NCBI GenBank assembly: GCA_046261875.1
Contig: JBHENW010000195.1
Location: 1-11,471 of the forward strand
Origin: JBHENW01 sp046261875
GTDB taxonomy: Bacteria > Acidobacteriota > Thermoanaerobaculia > UBA5066 > Gp7-AA6
DNA: 11,471 nt
Direction: 5' to 3'
The notes under the pieces are model-generated. The model saw only the letters and a list, made by a program, of their open reading frames with translations. It searched no databases and was not told where the DNA came from. Position numbers and translations under genes: made by a program. Positions 1 through 7,422 of this stretch are shown piece by piece (positions within the stretch are counted from its first letter, which is position 1; every line of letters starts with the position of its first letter).

Positions 1-12
1 GTCCAGAAGGGA

Positions 13-109
13 CCGCCGGTCTCGCGGCTTCCGGCCCCCGTGCTTGATTTAACATAATATATCTTATCGGACATGACCCTGGGCGCAGACCTGCGCCTGA
101 GACCGGCGG
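13..109. repeat. 11-bp inverted repeat arms flanking the AT-rich island
   Basis: CCGCCGGTCTC at 13-23 is exactly repeated in inverted orientation as GAGACCGGCGG at 99-109. The arms are 75 bases apart and bracket the AT-rich island at 43-68 and a smaller inverted repeat at 82-97 (GGCGCA, four-base loop GACC, TGCGCC). Neither stem is followed by a T run in either direction, so this does not look like an intrinsic terminator. Operator arms or chance in GC-rich DNA are both possible. Confidence 0.4.
43..72 (+). promoter_or_regulatory. AT-rich island, probable promoter for the permease gene
   Basis: About 26 bases here are nearly all A/T in a window that is otherwise strongly GC-rich, and they lie about 90-115 bases before the permease start. 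TTGATT at 44-49 resembles a -35 box, and CATAAT at 53-58 or the following ATAT steps resemble a -10 box. However, the two best candidates are too close together to form one standard sigma-70 promoter. The assignment therefore rests on base composition and position rather than a clean box pair, and a promoter reading leftwards cannot be excluded. Confidence 0.35.
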
Positions 110-159
110 AATGCCCCCTTGGTCCGGTTTGACTCCGGCCCTTCGAGCCGTGACGATGC

Positions 160-2442
160 ATGCCCATGAGGCTGGTCTCCCGGGCGGTCCTGCGCGAGAT
201 CGCGCCGCCTTTCCTCCTGGGTTTCGCCGCCTACACGTTCATCCTCCTGATCCGCACGATCGTCGTCATGACGGACTTCTTCGTGCGGCGCAGCGCGACG
301 TTTCCCGAGGTCCTCCGCCTGGTCGCACTCTCCATCCCGTGGATCGTCGTCCTGACTCTTCCGATGGCCTTCCTTCTGGGCGTCCTGATCGGGATCGGCC
401 GTCTGTCGGCCGATTCCGAGCTGACCGCCTTGAGGGCCTGCGGCGTGGGGCCCGTGAGCATCTACCGCCCGACGCTCGCCGCGGCCGCGGTGCTGAGCGG
501 CCTCGTGTTCCTGCTGTACAACACGGTCCTCCCCTGGGCCAACGAGGAGCTGACGCGGTCCCTCGCCCGGGCGGCCGCGACCTCCGCGATCAACCTCGTG
601 CAGCCCCGGACCTTCCGCGAGCCGCGAGCGGGAGAGACGCTCTTCTTCGATCGTGTCGGCGCGGACGGCCGGTCCTTCGAGGGCGTTTTCCTCAAGATCG
701 GCGATGGCGAGGGGGAAGACCGCCTCATCGTGGCCCGCCGCGGCGCGTTGAACCTCGAGAGAGACGAGCTCTGGCTCGACCTCTTCGACTCGACGGTCCA
801 CGAGTACGACCCCGCCGATCCGTCCCGCTATCGGACCTACGCCAACGAGCGTCAGCGCATCCTCTTCGCCGGCGACATCTGGAACGAGCCGCGGTCGCGC
901 ATCACCTACGAGAAGGCCCTGCGAGCGCAGTCCCTGGGCGAGCTCGTCGCGACCGCGCGGCGGGTGCGCGGACGATCTCCCGAGCGGCACCGCCTCGCCT
1001 GGGTCGAGATCTACAAGAAGTTCTCGATTCCCCTGGCGTGCTTCGCCTTCGCCTTCATCGGGATCCCGCTGGCGGAAACCTCCCGCCGGGCCGGACGGGG
1101 CGGCGGGTTCGCGCTGTCGCTCGCGATCCTCGTGGTGTACTACGTCCTCCTCTCCAATGGCGAGACCTGGGCGCAGGAGGGCACGCTCCCGCCGGCCGCG
1201 GCGATGTGGCTGCCCAACGTCCTGCTCCTCGTCCTGGGGTTCCTCGCGATGCGCCGGACGGGCGTGGAGCGCGCGCGGTGGGGCTTGCCCCCCTTCCTCC
1301 GGAGGCCGGCCGGGCGCGCGCAGCGCGAGCGGCGGTCGCTCTTCGGAGAGGTGCTCACGTTCCCGGCGACCCTGGACCGATACGTCCTGCGCAAGTTCTT
1401 CTCGGCCCTCGTGCTGGTCCTGCTGTCCATCGTCCTCCTCTCGCTGGTCGTGGACTACTCGGAGAAGGTGGACGAGATCATCCGGAACAAGCCGCCCGCC
1501 GAGGTCATCGCGGGCTACTACCGTTATTTCGTTCTCTCCGTGACGATGGATGTCGCGCCCTTCGCCGTCCTGCTCGCGACCCTCGTCGCGCTCGGCGTCC
1601 TCTCCAAGAACAACGAGGACACGGCCTTCCGCGCGAGCGGAGTCTCTCTCTACCGGCTCGGCGCGCCCATCCTCGTGACGACGGCGCTCGCCGCCGTCCT
1701 GGTCTTCACGCTCGGCGAGTACGTGCTCCCCTTCGCCAAGCAGCGGGAGGAGCGTTACAAGCACCGGATCTTCGGCCGGCCCGCGGACTACGGCCTGCGG
1801 ACCCTCTCGGAGCGCAACTGGTACTACGGCCGGGACGGCAGGATCTGGCACCGGGAGGCGACCGACTCCGAGCGCGGGATCCTCCTCTCCCCCTCCGTCT
1901 TCGAGTTCGACGGAAACTTCCAGCTCCTCCGCCGTGTGGTGGCCCGCGAGGCGGTCTGGCAGGCGGATACCTGGCTGCTGCGTCAGGGCTGGGAGCGCGG
2001 TTTCGACGGCTCCCGCGAAACGGGTTACCGCAATTTCCTGGAACAGCGGACCGCGGGCGACCCTCCCGCCGCCTTCGCCCGGGAGCGGCGGACGCCGGCG
2101 GAGATGCGGTTCCGCGAGCTCCAGCGGCACGGCCGCCGGCTCAAGCGGAGCGGCTATCCCACCGCCAACCTGGAGACCGCGCTTCAGGCGAAGGTCGCGC
2201 GCCCTCTGCTGATTCCGATCATGGCCCTGCTCGCGCTCCCCTTCGCCTTCCGGATCGGGAAGCGGGGTGCCCTGGCCGGGATCGGCGTCGGGCTCGCCCT
2301 CGGCATCACGCTCCTGATCGGGACGACCCTGTTCACGAAGCTCGGCGACGTGGGCGCCCTGCCGCCTTTCCTCGCCGCGTGGACGCCCAGCATCCTGTTC
2401 ACGACGGCGGCGGCGTACCTGCTTCTCAAGATCCGGACCTAG
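160..2442 (+). CDS. Fused LptF-LptG family LPS export permease
   Basis: This 760-residue inner-membrane protein contains two YjgP/YjgQ (LptF/LptG) permease units in tandem. In the Lpt system, LptF and LptG pair with the ATPase LptB to lift lipopolysaccharide from the inner membrane towards LptC, LptA and LptD. Half 1 has membrane segments at about 15-38, 54-79, 104-124, 286-305, 316-334 and 349-365, with a soluble periplasmic-type stretch between segments 3 and 4. A polar Arg-rich linker covers about 366-404. Half 2 repeats the pattern, with segments near 412-432, 459-480, 501-521, 678-698, 703-723 and 735-757. Each half carries the cytoplasmic coupling motif after its second segment: TALRACGVGPVSIYRP (89-104) and TAFRASGVSLYRLGAP (488-503). 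Usual LptF and LptG are separate proteins of about 360 residues, so this is a fusion. An in-frame TGA at 151-153 limits the start to ATG 160 or ATG 166; neither has a good Shine-Dalgarno. No lptB, lptC or lptA is visible nearby. Confidence 0.88.
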   Translation: MPMRLVSRAVLREIAPPFLLGFAAYTFILLIRTIVVMTDFFVRRSATFPEVLRLVALSIPWIVVLTLPMAFLLGVLIGIGRLSADSELTALRACGVGPVSIYRPTLAAAAVLSGLVFLLYNTVLPWANEELTRSLARAAATSAINLVQPRTFREPRAGETLFFDRVGADGRSFEGVFLKIGDGEGEDRLIVARRGALNLERDELWLDLFDSTVHEYDPADPSRYRTYANERQRILFAGDIWNEPRSRITYEKALRAQSLGELVATARRVRGRSPERHRLAWVEIYKKFSIPLACFAFAFIGIPLAETSRRAGRGGGFALSLAILVVYYVLLSNGETWAQEGTLPPAAAMWLPNVLLLVLGFLAMRRTGVERARWGLPPFLRRPAGRAQRERRSLFGEVLTFPATLDRYVLRKFFSALVLVLLSIVLLSLVVDYSEKVDEIIRNKPPAEVIAGYYRYFVLSVTMDVAPFAVLLATLVALGVLSKNNEDTAFRASGVSLYRLGAPILVTTALAAVLVFTLGEYVLPFAKQREERYKHRIFGRPADYGLRTLSERNWYYGRDGRIWHREATDSERGILLSPSVFEFDGNFQLLRRVVAREAVWQADTWLLRQGWERGFDGSRETGYRNFLEQRTAGDPPAAFARERRTPAEMRFRELQRHGRRLKRSGYPTANLETALQAKVARPLLIPIMALLALPFAFRIGKRGALAGIGVGLALGITLLIGTTLFTKLGDVGALPPFLAAWTPSILFTTAAAYLLLKIRT

Positions 2443-4762
2443 CTAGCCGGCAGGGTTGGCTCCGAGGCTTCCCGGCGCAGCCTTCCGAGGAGCTCTTGAA
2501 ATCGGGGCTCCGGCCGAAGGGGGTCGAACCACGGCGCGACTTCGAGGAGGCCGATCCCGTAAGCGTCGGTGTCCCGGTACTCGCGGATCCATCCGCGTCC
2601 CCGCGGGCGCCATGGATCACCGCCAGCCGGTAATGGTGGTATCCGTCCTTCGGGGTCTCGGACTCGAGCTCCGCGAGAGCCTTTTCCGCCGGGAGGGCCC
2701 GCCCGGCCTTCCCCGCCGTGAAGATTTCGGCAGCGCGCCAGGCCTGCTCCTGTGGCCAGATCTTGCGCCCGCTGGCGATGTGCTCCAGTGATTCGCCATG
2801 CCGCCGAGGTGGGCGAAAAGACCCGAGAGGTACCAGTGCGCCTCGAAGTTCCGGGCGTCGAGCTCCAGGGCCCGGCGAAAGAGACCAACGGCTTCCTCGT
2901 ACCGACGCGCGACCCAGACCCAGAGCCTCAGGCGATTGAGGACGGTGGGCGACAGCGAATCGAGCTGGCGCGCGCGCCGGGACTCCTCCTCCGCACCCCG
3001 GCGGTCTTTCAGGTAGTGCAGAGCGAATCCGAGTGAGGCATGCGCCTCCGCGAGTCCCGCCTGGATCGCCACGGCCCGGCGCGCGGCGGCGACGGCTTTC
3101 GGCAGCGCCTCCTTAATGACGAGGGGGTCCCACCCGATGGCGAACGTGTACGTGTCGGCCATCCCGGCGTGAGCCTTCGCGTACTCCGGGCTCCGCTCGA
3201 CCGCTCGCTGAAAATAATCCTGCGCCTGCTTCAGAGCTTCGGGGGTCGCCCGATTCAGGAAGTAACGGCCCTTGAGATAGAGCTCGTAGGTCTCCATGTC
3301 CACGGAGACCCGGTCGCCCGGCGCCGGCAGCGCGCCGCCCAGGCTCCCCCGCAACGTCGTCTCGATTGCCCGGGCGATCTCGTCCTGCATCGCGAAGACG
3401 TCGGAGAGCTCGCGGTCGTACGTGTGCGACCAGCGGTGATAGCCGTCGGACACGTCCCCGAGCTGCGCCGTCACACGGAGCGTCTTCCCCGCCTTCCGGA
3501 CGCTTCCCTCGAGGACGCTCTGGACGTCCAGTTGTTTCCCGATCTCCCGAACGTCGGTCTTCTTGCCCTTGAAGACGAACGCCGAGGTCCGGGAGACGAC
3601 CCGAAGCCCTTCGACCGCGGACAGGACGTGAATGAGCTCTTCGGTCATGCCGTCGGAGAAGTACTCGTTCTCGACGTCGCCGCTCAAGTTCACGAACGGC
3701 AGCAAGGCGATCGAGCTCGGGGCGCGGGACGGGCCGGAACCCTGGCGCTCGGCCCCGGCCGCAGCGGGAACGGCGCTCTCCTCCGGAGGCTTGCGCGCGA
3801 GGAAGATCGCGAGGAGTCCCGCGGCCGCAGTCGCGGTTGCGGCCAGCACCCACTTCAGCCGTCCGGGGGTCCTGGGGGATAGAGCGCCGGTCGCCGCTTC
3901 ACCCGAATCGGTCAGTGCTTCGAGGGCAAACGCGACCTCGCGCGCCGACTGGAATCGGTTCTCGGGCCGCTTCTCGAGGCATCGGGCGACCACGCGCTTC
4001 AGGGGGCCGGGCAGGGGCCGGCCTCCGGCGTCCGGCGCCGGGGGGTCCCTCCCGAAGGATGGCGCTCAGCGTGTCCGCGCGGTTTCTCCCCGAAAGGCGC
4101 GTTGCCCGGTCAGCATCTCGTAGAGGACCGCTCCCATCGCGAAGACGTCGCTGCGATGATCCACGCCTAACCCGCGGACCTGCTCGGGCGACATGTAGCC
4201 CACCCTGCCCATCGCGACGCCCGGCTCGGTCGCCGGTTGTTCCGTCTGCGCCGCCGACGCGTTCGGCTCCGCAGAGCCAGCGGGGCCGAGCTTGGCGAGG
4301 CCGAAGCCCAGGATTTGACCCGGCCTTCGGCCGTCACGAAGAGGTTCTCGGGCTTGAGATCCCGGTGGACGGCCCCCTTGGCGTGCGCGGCGGCCAGGCC
4401 CCGGGCGATCGGGAGGGCCTGGTCGATGGCGGCCCGAAGAGGCAGGGCCCCCGCCCGCGAGCTCGGCGCGGAGGGTGGAGCCCTCGAGAAGCTCCGTGAC
4501 CACGTACGGGGCGCCCTCGTGTTCGCCGATGTCGTGAACGGCCGTGATGTTGGGGTGATCGAGCATTCCGGCGGCTCTCGCCTCCTGCTCGAATCGCCGC
4601 AGCCGGTCCGCGTGGAGAGTGAATGCCTCGGGCAGGACCTTGATCGCGACGTCCCGGGAGAGGCGAGGGTCGCGGGCCCGGTAGACTTCCCCCATCCCTC
4701 CGGCGCCGAGCGCCCCCAGGATCGCTGTAGGGACCCAGCTTCGTTCCCGCGGTGAGCGGCAT
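2439..4762 (-). pseudogene. Frameshifted Ser/Thr protein kinase with TolB-like and TPR domains
   Basis: The intact relative would be about 770 residues: a Hanks-type kinase, one membrane helix, a TolB-like domain and TPR repeats, a family abundant in Acidobacteriota. It can be read only by switching frame. Approximate break points are 4724 (+1), 4447-4452 (+1, G run), 4314-4316 (-1, A run), 4078-4080 (-1), 4047-4049 (+1, G run), 2796-2797 (-1, G pair) and 2582-2600 (-1 or larger). Recognisable kinase parts are the Gly-rich loop LGAGGMGEVY, VAIK, HRDLKPEN, GYMSPEQ and SDVFAMGAVLYEMLTG. The DFG motif reads GFG, losing the metal-binding Asp. The longest open piece, 2617-3993, holds the helix (LKWVLAATATAAAGLLAIFL), the TolB-like part (SSIALLPFVNLSGD onwards) and TPRs with YEEAVGLFRRALELD. 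The true C-terminus (APWFDPLRPEPRFQELL) is in another frame and stops at 2439. The start ATG 4762 has GGAG 6 bases upstream and lies 41 bases after ahcY. Decay is the best reading; base-calling error confined to this gene is the alternative. Confidence 0.82.
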
Positions 4763-4803
4763 CGAGCGCTCCGCGGGATTCTATGGCCGGCTGGCCGCCG
4801 GGC

Positions 4804-6153
4804 TTAGGTCCCCTCCTCCCAGGAAGTCATGTAGCGCTGCTGCTCGGCGGTCGGCGCGTCGATCCGGACCCCCATCGCCTCGAGCTTCAAGCGCGCGATC
4901 TCCCGGTCGATCTCGTCCGGCACGGGATGGACGCGCTTCGCCAGAGTCGCGTGGTTCTTGACCATGTATTCCGCGGCGAGGGCCTGGTTGGCGAAGGACA
5001 TGTCCATGACGGATGCGGGGTGCCCCTCGGCGGCCGCGAGGTTGATCAGCCGCCCGTCGGCCAGGAGGTTGATCCGCCGGCCGGTGTTGAGCGTGAACTC
5101 TTCGACGAACTCCCGGATGATCCGCCGTCCCCTCGAAAGGCGCTCGAGCGCGGGGATGTCGATCTCCACGTTGAAGTGGCCGGAGTTGCAGACGACGGCG
5201 CCGCTCTTCATCGCGCGGAAGTGCTCCTCGCGCAGGACGCCCTTGTTGCCGGTGACCGTCACGAAGATGTCCCCGACCCGGGCCGCTTCTTCCATGGTCA
5301 TGACGCGGTATCCGTCGAGCGCGGCTTCGATCGCCTTGGTCGGATCGATCTCGGTGACGATGACCTGCCCTCCGAGGCCGCGGGCGCGCATCGCGATCCC
5401 GCGGCCGCACCAGCCGTACCCGGCGACGACGAAGTTCAATCCCGCCACGAGGAGGTTCGTCGCGCGCACGATCCCGTCCAGGGTCGACTGGCCCGTGCCG
5501 TACCGGTTGTCGAAGAGGTGCTTCGTGCGGGCCTCATTGACGGCGACCACGGGAAACCGCAGGACGCCCGCCTGCTCCATCGCCCGGAGGCGGATCACTC
5601 CCGTCGTCGTCTCCTCGGTCCCGCCGACGACTCCCTCGATCAGGTCGCGCCGCTGCTCCGGGGTGAGCTGTGCCGCCCACTGCCGGATGACCGGGTCGAC
5701 CTCCGAGTCCTTCCCGAGTGCCAGGAACAGGAGCGTCGAAACTAGGTCCGCCCCGTCGTCCATCGTGACGTTGGGGCGATGCGCGAGCGAGGCGCGGATG
5801 TGCTCGTAGTAGGTCGCGTGGTCCTCCCCCTTGATCGCGTAGACGGAAACGCCGTGATCCGTCACGAGCGCCGCGGCGACGTCGTCCTGCGTCGAAAGGG
5901 GGTTGGAGGCGCAGAGCACGAGGTCGGCTCCCCCGGCCACCAGCGTGCGGGCCAGGTTGGCGGTCTCCGTCGTCACGTGCAGGCAGGCGGACATGCGGAC
6001 GCCCGCGAGCGGCTTTTCCTGCTCGAATCGCTCGCGGATCTGCCGGAGCACGGGCATGCTCTCCTCGGCCCAGCCGATGCGAAGGCGCCCGCGGTCGGCC
6101 AGAGCGGCGTCGCGGATGTCGGCCTTGGGAGCCGTTTCCAGGGCGGTCTTCAT
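4804..6153 (-). CDS. ahcY: S-adenosylhomocysteinase (archaeal-type, short form)
   Basis: This 449-residue cytoplasmic NAD-dependent enzyme reversibly splits S-adenosylhomocysteine into adenosine and homocysteine, relieving product inhibition of methyltransferases. Family residues are visible: H59 in CLHVTTETA, STQDD at 87-91, D132/D133 in MDDGADL, E181 in GGTEETTTG, K211 and D215 in TKHLFDNRYG, H326 in NSGHFN and H378 in EGHP. The NAD fold has GxGxxG in AGYGWCGRG (244-252), followed by VIVTEIDP. The AGYGWCGRG signature, the SWEEGT terminus and the absence of the longer eukaryotic/proteobacterial insertion and Lys/Tyr tail mark the archaeal/Thermotoga-like subgroup. ATG 6153 overlaps the metK stop as ATGA and has GGAGG at 6161-6165, 7 bases upstream. 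An upstream extension exists in frame but would run back into metK and lacks family similarity. Co-transcription with metK is very likely. Confidence 0.95.
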   Translation of the reverse strand: MKTALETAPKADIRDAALADRGRLRIGWAEESMPVLRQIRERFEQEKPLAGVRMSACLHVTTETANLARTLVAGGADLVLCASNPLSTQDDVAAALVTDHGVSVYAIKGEDHATYYEHIRASLAHRPNVTMDDGADLVSTLLFLALGKDSEVDPVIRQWAAQLTPEQRRDLIEGVVGGTEETTTGVIRLRAMEQAGVLRFPVVAVNEARTKHLFDNRYGTGQSTLDGIVRATNLLVAGLNFVVAGYGWCGRGIAMRARGLGGQVIVTEIDPTKAIEAALDGYRVMTMEEAARVGDIFVTVTGNKGVLREEHFRAMKSGAVVCNSGHFNVEIDIPALERLSRGRRIIREFVEEFTLNTGRRINLLADGRLINLAAAEGHPASVMDMSFANQALAAEYMVKNHATLAKRVHPVPDEIDREIARLKLEAMGVRIDAPTAEQQRYMTSWEEGT

Positions 6154-7334
6154 CGCGCCACCTCCTCGGCGACAGCTGCCGGGGTCAGGCCCGCCGCCCG
6201 GGCGAGGTCCGCCGCCTTGTCCGTCTTCTCCCACGTGAAGTTGGGCAGGTTGCGCCCGAAGTGGCCGAAGGCGGCCGTGGCCTTGAAGATCGGCCGGCGC
6301 AGGTTGAGGGAATCGATGATGCCTCTCGGGGTGAGGAGGAAATGCTCCCGGACGAGGTCCACGAGCCGCTGCTCGGGAAGCCGTCCGGTCCCGTAGGTCT
6401 CCACGTGCACCGAGACGGGGTCCGCCACGCCGATCGCATACGCGAGCTGGAGGAGGACGCGGTCCGCGAGCCCGGCGGCGACGAGGTTCTTCGCGACGTA
6501 CCGTGCCATGTAGGCCGCAGAGCGGTCCACCTTCGTCGGATCCTTTCCGGAGAAGGAGCCGCCGCCGTGCGGAGCGCTGCCGCCGTACGTGTCCACGATG
6601 ATCTTGCGCCCGGTCAGCCCCGAGTCCCCCTGGGGGCCTCCGATGACGAACCGGCCGGTGGGATTGACGTGAAACTTGGTCTGCCGCGTGAGCAGCTCCG
6701 CGGGGATGACCTTCTTGATGACTTCTTCGACGATCGCTTCTTTCAGGTCGGGATGCTTGATCGCTTCGGCGTGCTGGGTCGAGACGACGACGGTCTCGAC
6801 GCCGACCGGGCGTCCGGCGTCGTACTCGACCGTCACCTGGGATTTCCCATCGGGCCGGAGGAAGTCCATCTCCCCCTTCCGGCGCGCTTCGGAGAGCCGC
6901 TGCACGAGGCGGTGCGCCAGCGTGAGCGGCAGGGGCATGAACTCCTCCGTCTCGCGCACGGCGAAACCGAACATCATCCCCTGATCTCCGGCGCCCCCCG
7001 TGTCCACGCCCTGGGCGATGTCCCTGGACTGCGGATCGATCGACGAGATCACGGCGCAGGTCTCGTAGTCGAAGCCGAACTTGGCGCGCGTGTACCCGAT
7101 CTCCTTGATCGTGTCGCGGACGACGGAGGGGAAGTCGACGTACGTCTTCGTCGTGATCTCGCCCGCGATGAACGCGAGGCCGGTCGTCACGAGCGTTTCG
7201 CAGGCCACGCGACCCATCGGATCGTCCCGGAGGACGGCGTCGAGGATGGCGTCGGAAATCTGATCAGCGATCTTGTCCGGATGCCCCTCGGTGACAGACT
7301 CCGAGGTGAAGTAGTGCTTGCCGTTCTGAAGCAT
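6150..7334 (-). CDS. metK: S-adenosylmethionine synthetase (methionine adenosyltransferase)
   Basis: This 394-residue cytoplasmic enzyme makes S-adenosylmethionine from methionine and ATP, releasing phosphate and pyrophosphate. All family signatures are present: GHPDKIADQISDAILDA (17-33), the signature GAGDQGMMFG (114-123), GRFVIGGPQGDSGLTGRK (227-244), and the Gly-rich loop HGGGSFSGKDPTKVDRSAAY (256-275) with the phosphate-binding Lys and metal-binding Asp. Length is normal for a bacterial MetK. The reading frame opens upstream to 7403, but ATG 7334 is the better start: AAGGAG sits 6 bases before it and MLQNGKHYFTSESVTEGHPD matches the usual N-terminus. It starts 84 bases after rsmD ends, behind its own apparent promoter, and its TGA overlaps the ahcY ATG, so MetK and AhcY are probably made in a coupled way. 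Confidence 0.97.
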   Translation of the reverse strand: MLQNGKHYFTSESVTEGHPDKIADQISDAILDAVLRDDPMGRVACETLVTTGLAFIAGEITTKTYVDFPSVVRDTIKEIGYTRAKFGFDYETCAVISSIDPQSRDIAQGVDTGGAGDQGMMFGFAVRETEEFMPLPLTLAHRLVQRLSEARRKGEMDFLRPDGKSQVTVEYDAGRPVGVETVVVSTQHAEAIKHPDLKEAIVEEVIKKVIPAELLTRQTKFHVNPTGRFVIGGPQGDSGLTGRKIIVDTYGGSAPHGGGSFSGKDPTKVDRSAAYMARYVAKNLVAAGLADRVLLQLAYAIGVADPVSVHVETYGTGRLPEQRLVDLVREHFLLTPRGIIDSLNLRRPIFKATAAFGHFGRNLPNFTWEKTDKAADLARAAGLTPAAVAEEVAR

Positions 7335-7340
7335 CAAGCT

Positions 7341-7346
7341 CTCCTT
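7341..7346 (-). promoter_or_regulatory. Shine-Dalgarno site that fixes the metK start
   Basis: On the minus strand AAGGAG lies 6 bases before ATG 7334. It is the strongest ribosome-binding site among those I checked in this window and argues against the longer in-frame start at 7403, whose extra 23 residues resemble no MetK N-terminus. A CTCT/AGAG pair flanks the site, but the four-base stem is too small to claim a switch. Confidence 0.8.
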
Positions 7347-7364
7347 AGAGGCGGTGCGGTGGGT

Positions 7365-7388
7365 CGTGACGAAAACGCCGTGACGAAA
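7365..7388 (-). repeat. Direct repeat TTTCGTCACG x2 in the metK leader
   Basis: Minus-strand TTTCGTCACG occurs at 7388-7379 and again at 7374-7365, two exact 10-base copies with a 14-base period, separated by GCGT. They lie just downstream of the predicted metK -10 box and upstream of the ribosome-binding site. That position would suit a tandem operator or a leader RNA element controlling the metK-ahcY unit. I do not recognise a known regulator for this word, and one duplicated 10-mer could also be accidental. Confidence 0.45.
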
Positions 7389-7393
7389 CGGGG

Positions 7394-7422
7394 AGGCTAC
7401 CATTTCGCGCGTTGCCGGTCAA
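7394..7422 (-). promoter_or_regulatory. Probable sigma-70 promoter of metK-ahcY
   Basis: On the minus strand TTGACC (7422-7417) is a five-of-six match to the -35 consensus. It is followed by exactly 17 bases and then TAGCCT (7399-7394), a weaker -10 with the conserved TA...T. Transcription would begin near 7387, giving a leader of about 53 bases before ATG 7334. The -35 box overlaps the rsmD stop codon region, consistent with a new transcription unit starting in the 84-base gap. The -10 box is poor, so a regulated promoter is plausible. Confidence 0.55.

Larger units (their letters stand above)
1..159. other. Upstream region of the permease gene, no coding content
   Basis: I find no convincing gene in this 159-base stretch. 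It runs from the window edge to the permease start. It contains a GC-rich start, an AT-rich island at about 43-68 that contrasts sharply with the rest of the window, a short inverted repeat at 82-97, and an in-frame TGA at 151-153 that limits how far upstream the permease can begin. What lies to the left of base 1 is unknown, so this may also include the tail of an upstream regulatory region. Confidence 0.6.

Noticed and set aside
82..97. Rho-independent terminator upstream of the permease
   Set aside because: The six-base stem with loop GACC is not followed by a T run in either direction.
64..2130. A 688-codon open frame on the minus strand opposite the permease
   Set aside because: It is highly biased to Arg, Gly, Glu and Asp with no recognisable motif, and lies entirely opposite a clear membrane protein gene. 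Long antisense frames are expected in such GC-rich coding DNA.
111..2633. An 840-codon plus-strand frame overlapping the permease
   Set aside because: It is the out-of-frame reading of the permease gene: it has no membrane segments or family motifs and is dominated by Arg, Pro and Gly.
4066..4695. A separate 209-residue short kinase protein
   Set aside because: Its middle part loses the HRDLKPEN region, which is found in another frame over the same bases, and its end is a frameshift stop. It is one piece of the broken gene, not an independent gene.
7335..7418. A SAM or SAH riboswitch in front of metK
   Set aside because: The gap is 84 bases and the predicted leader about 53. I cannot draw a convincing multi-helix SAM aptamer, and only a direct repeat and a four-base stem are visible.
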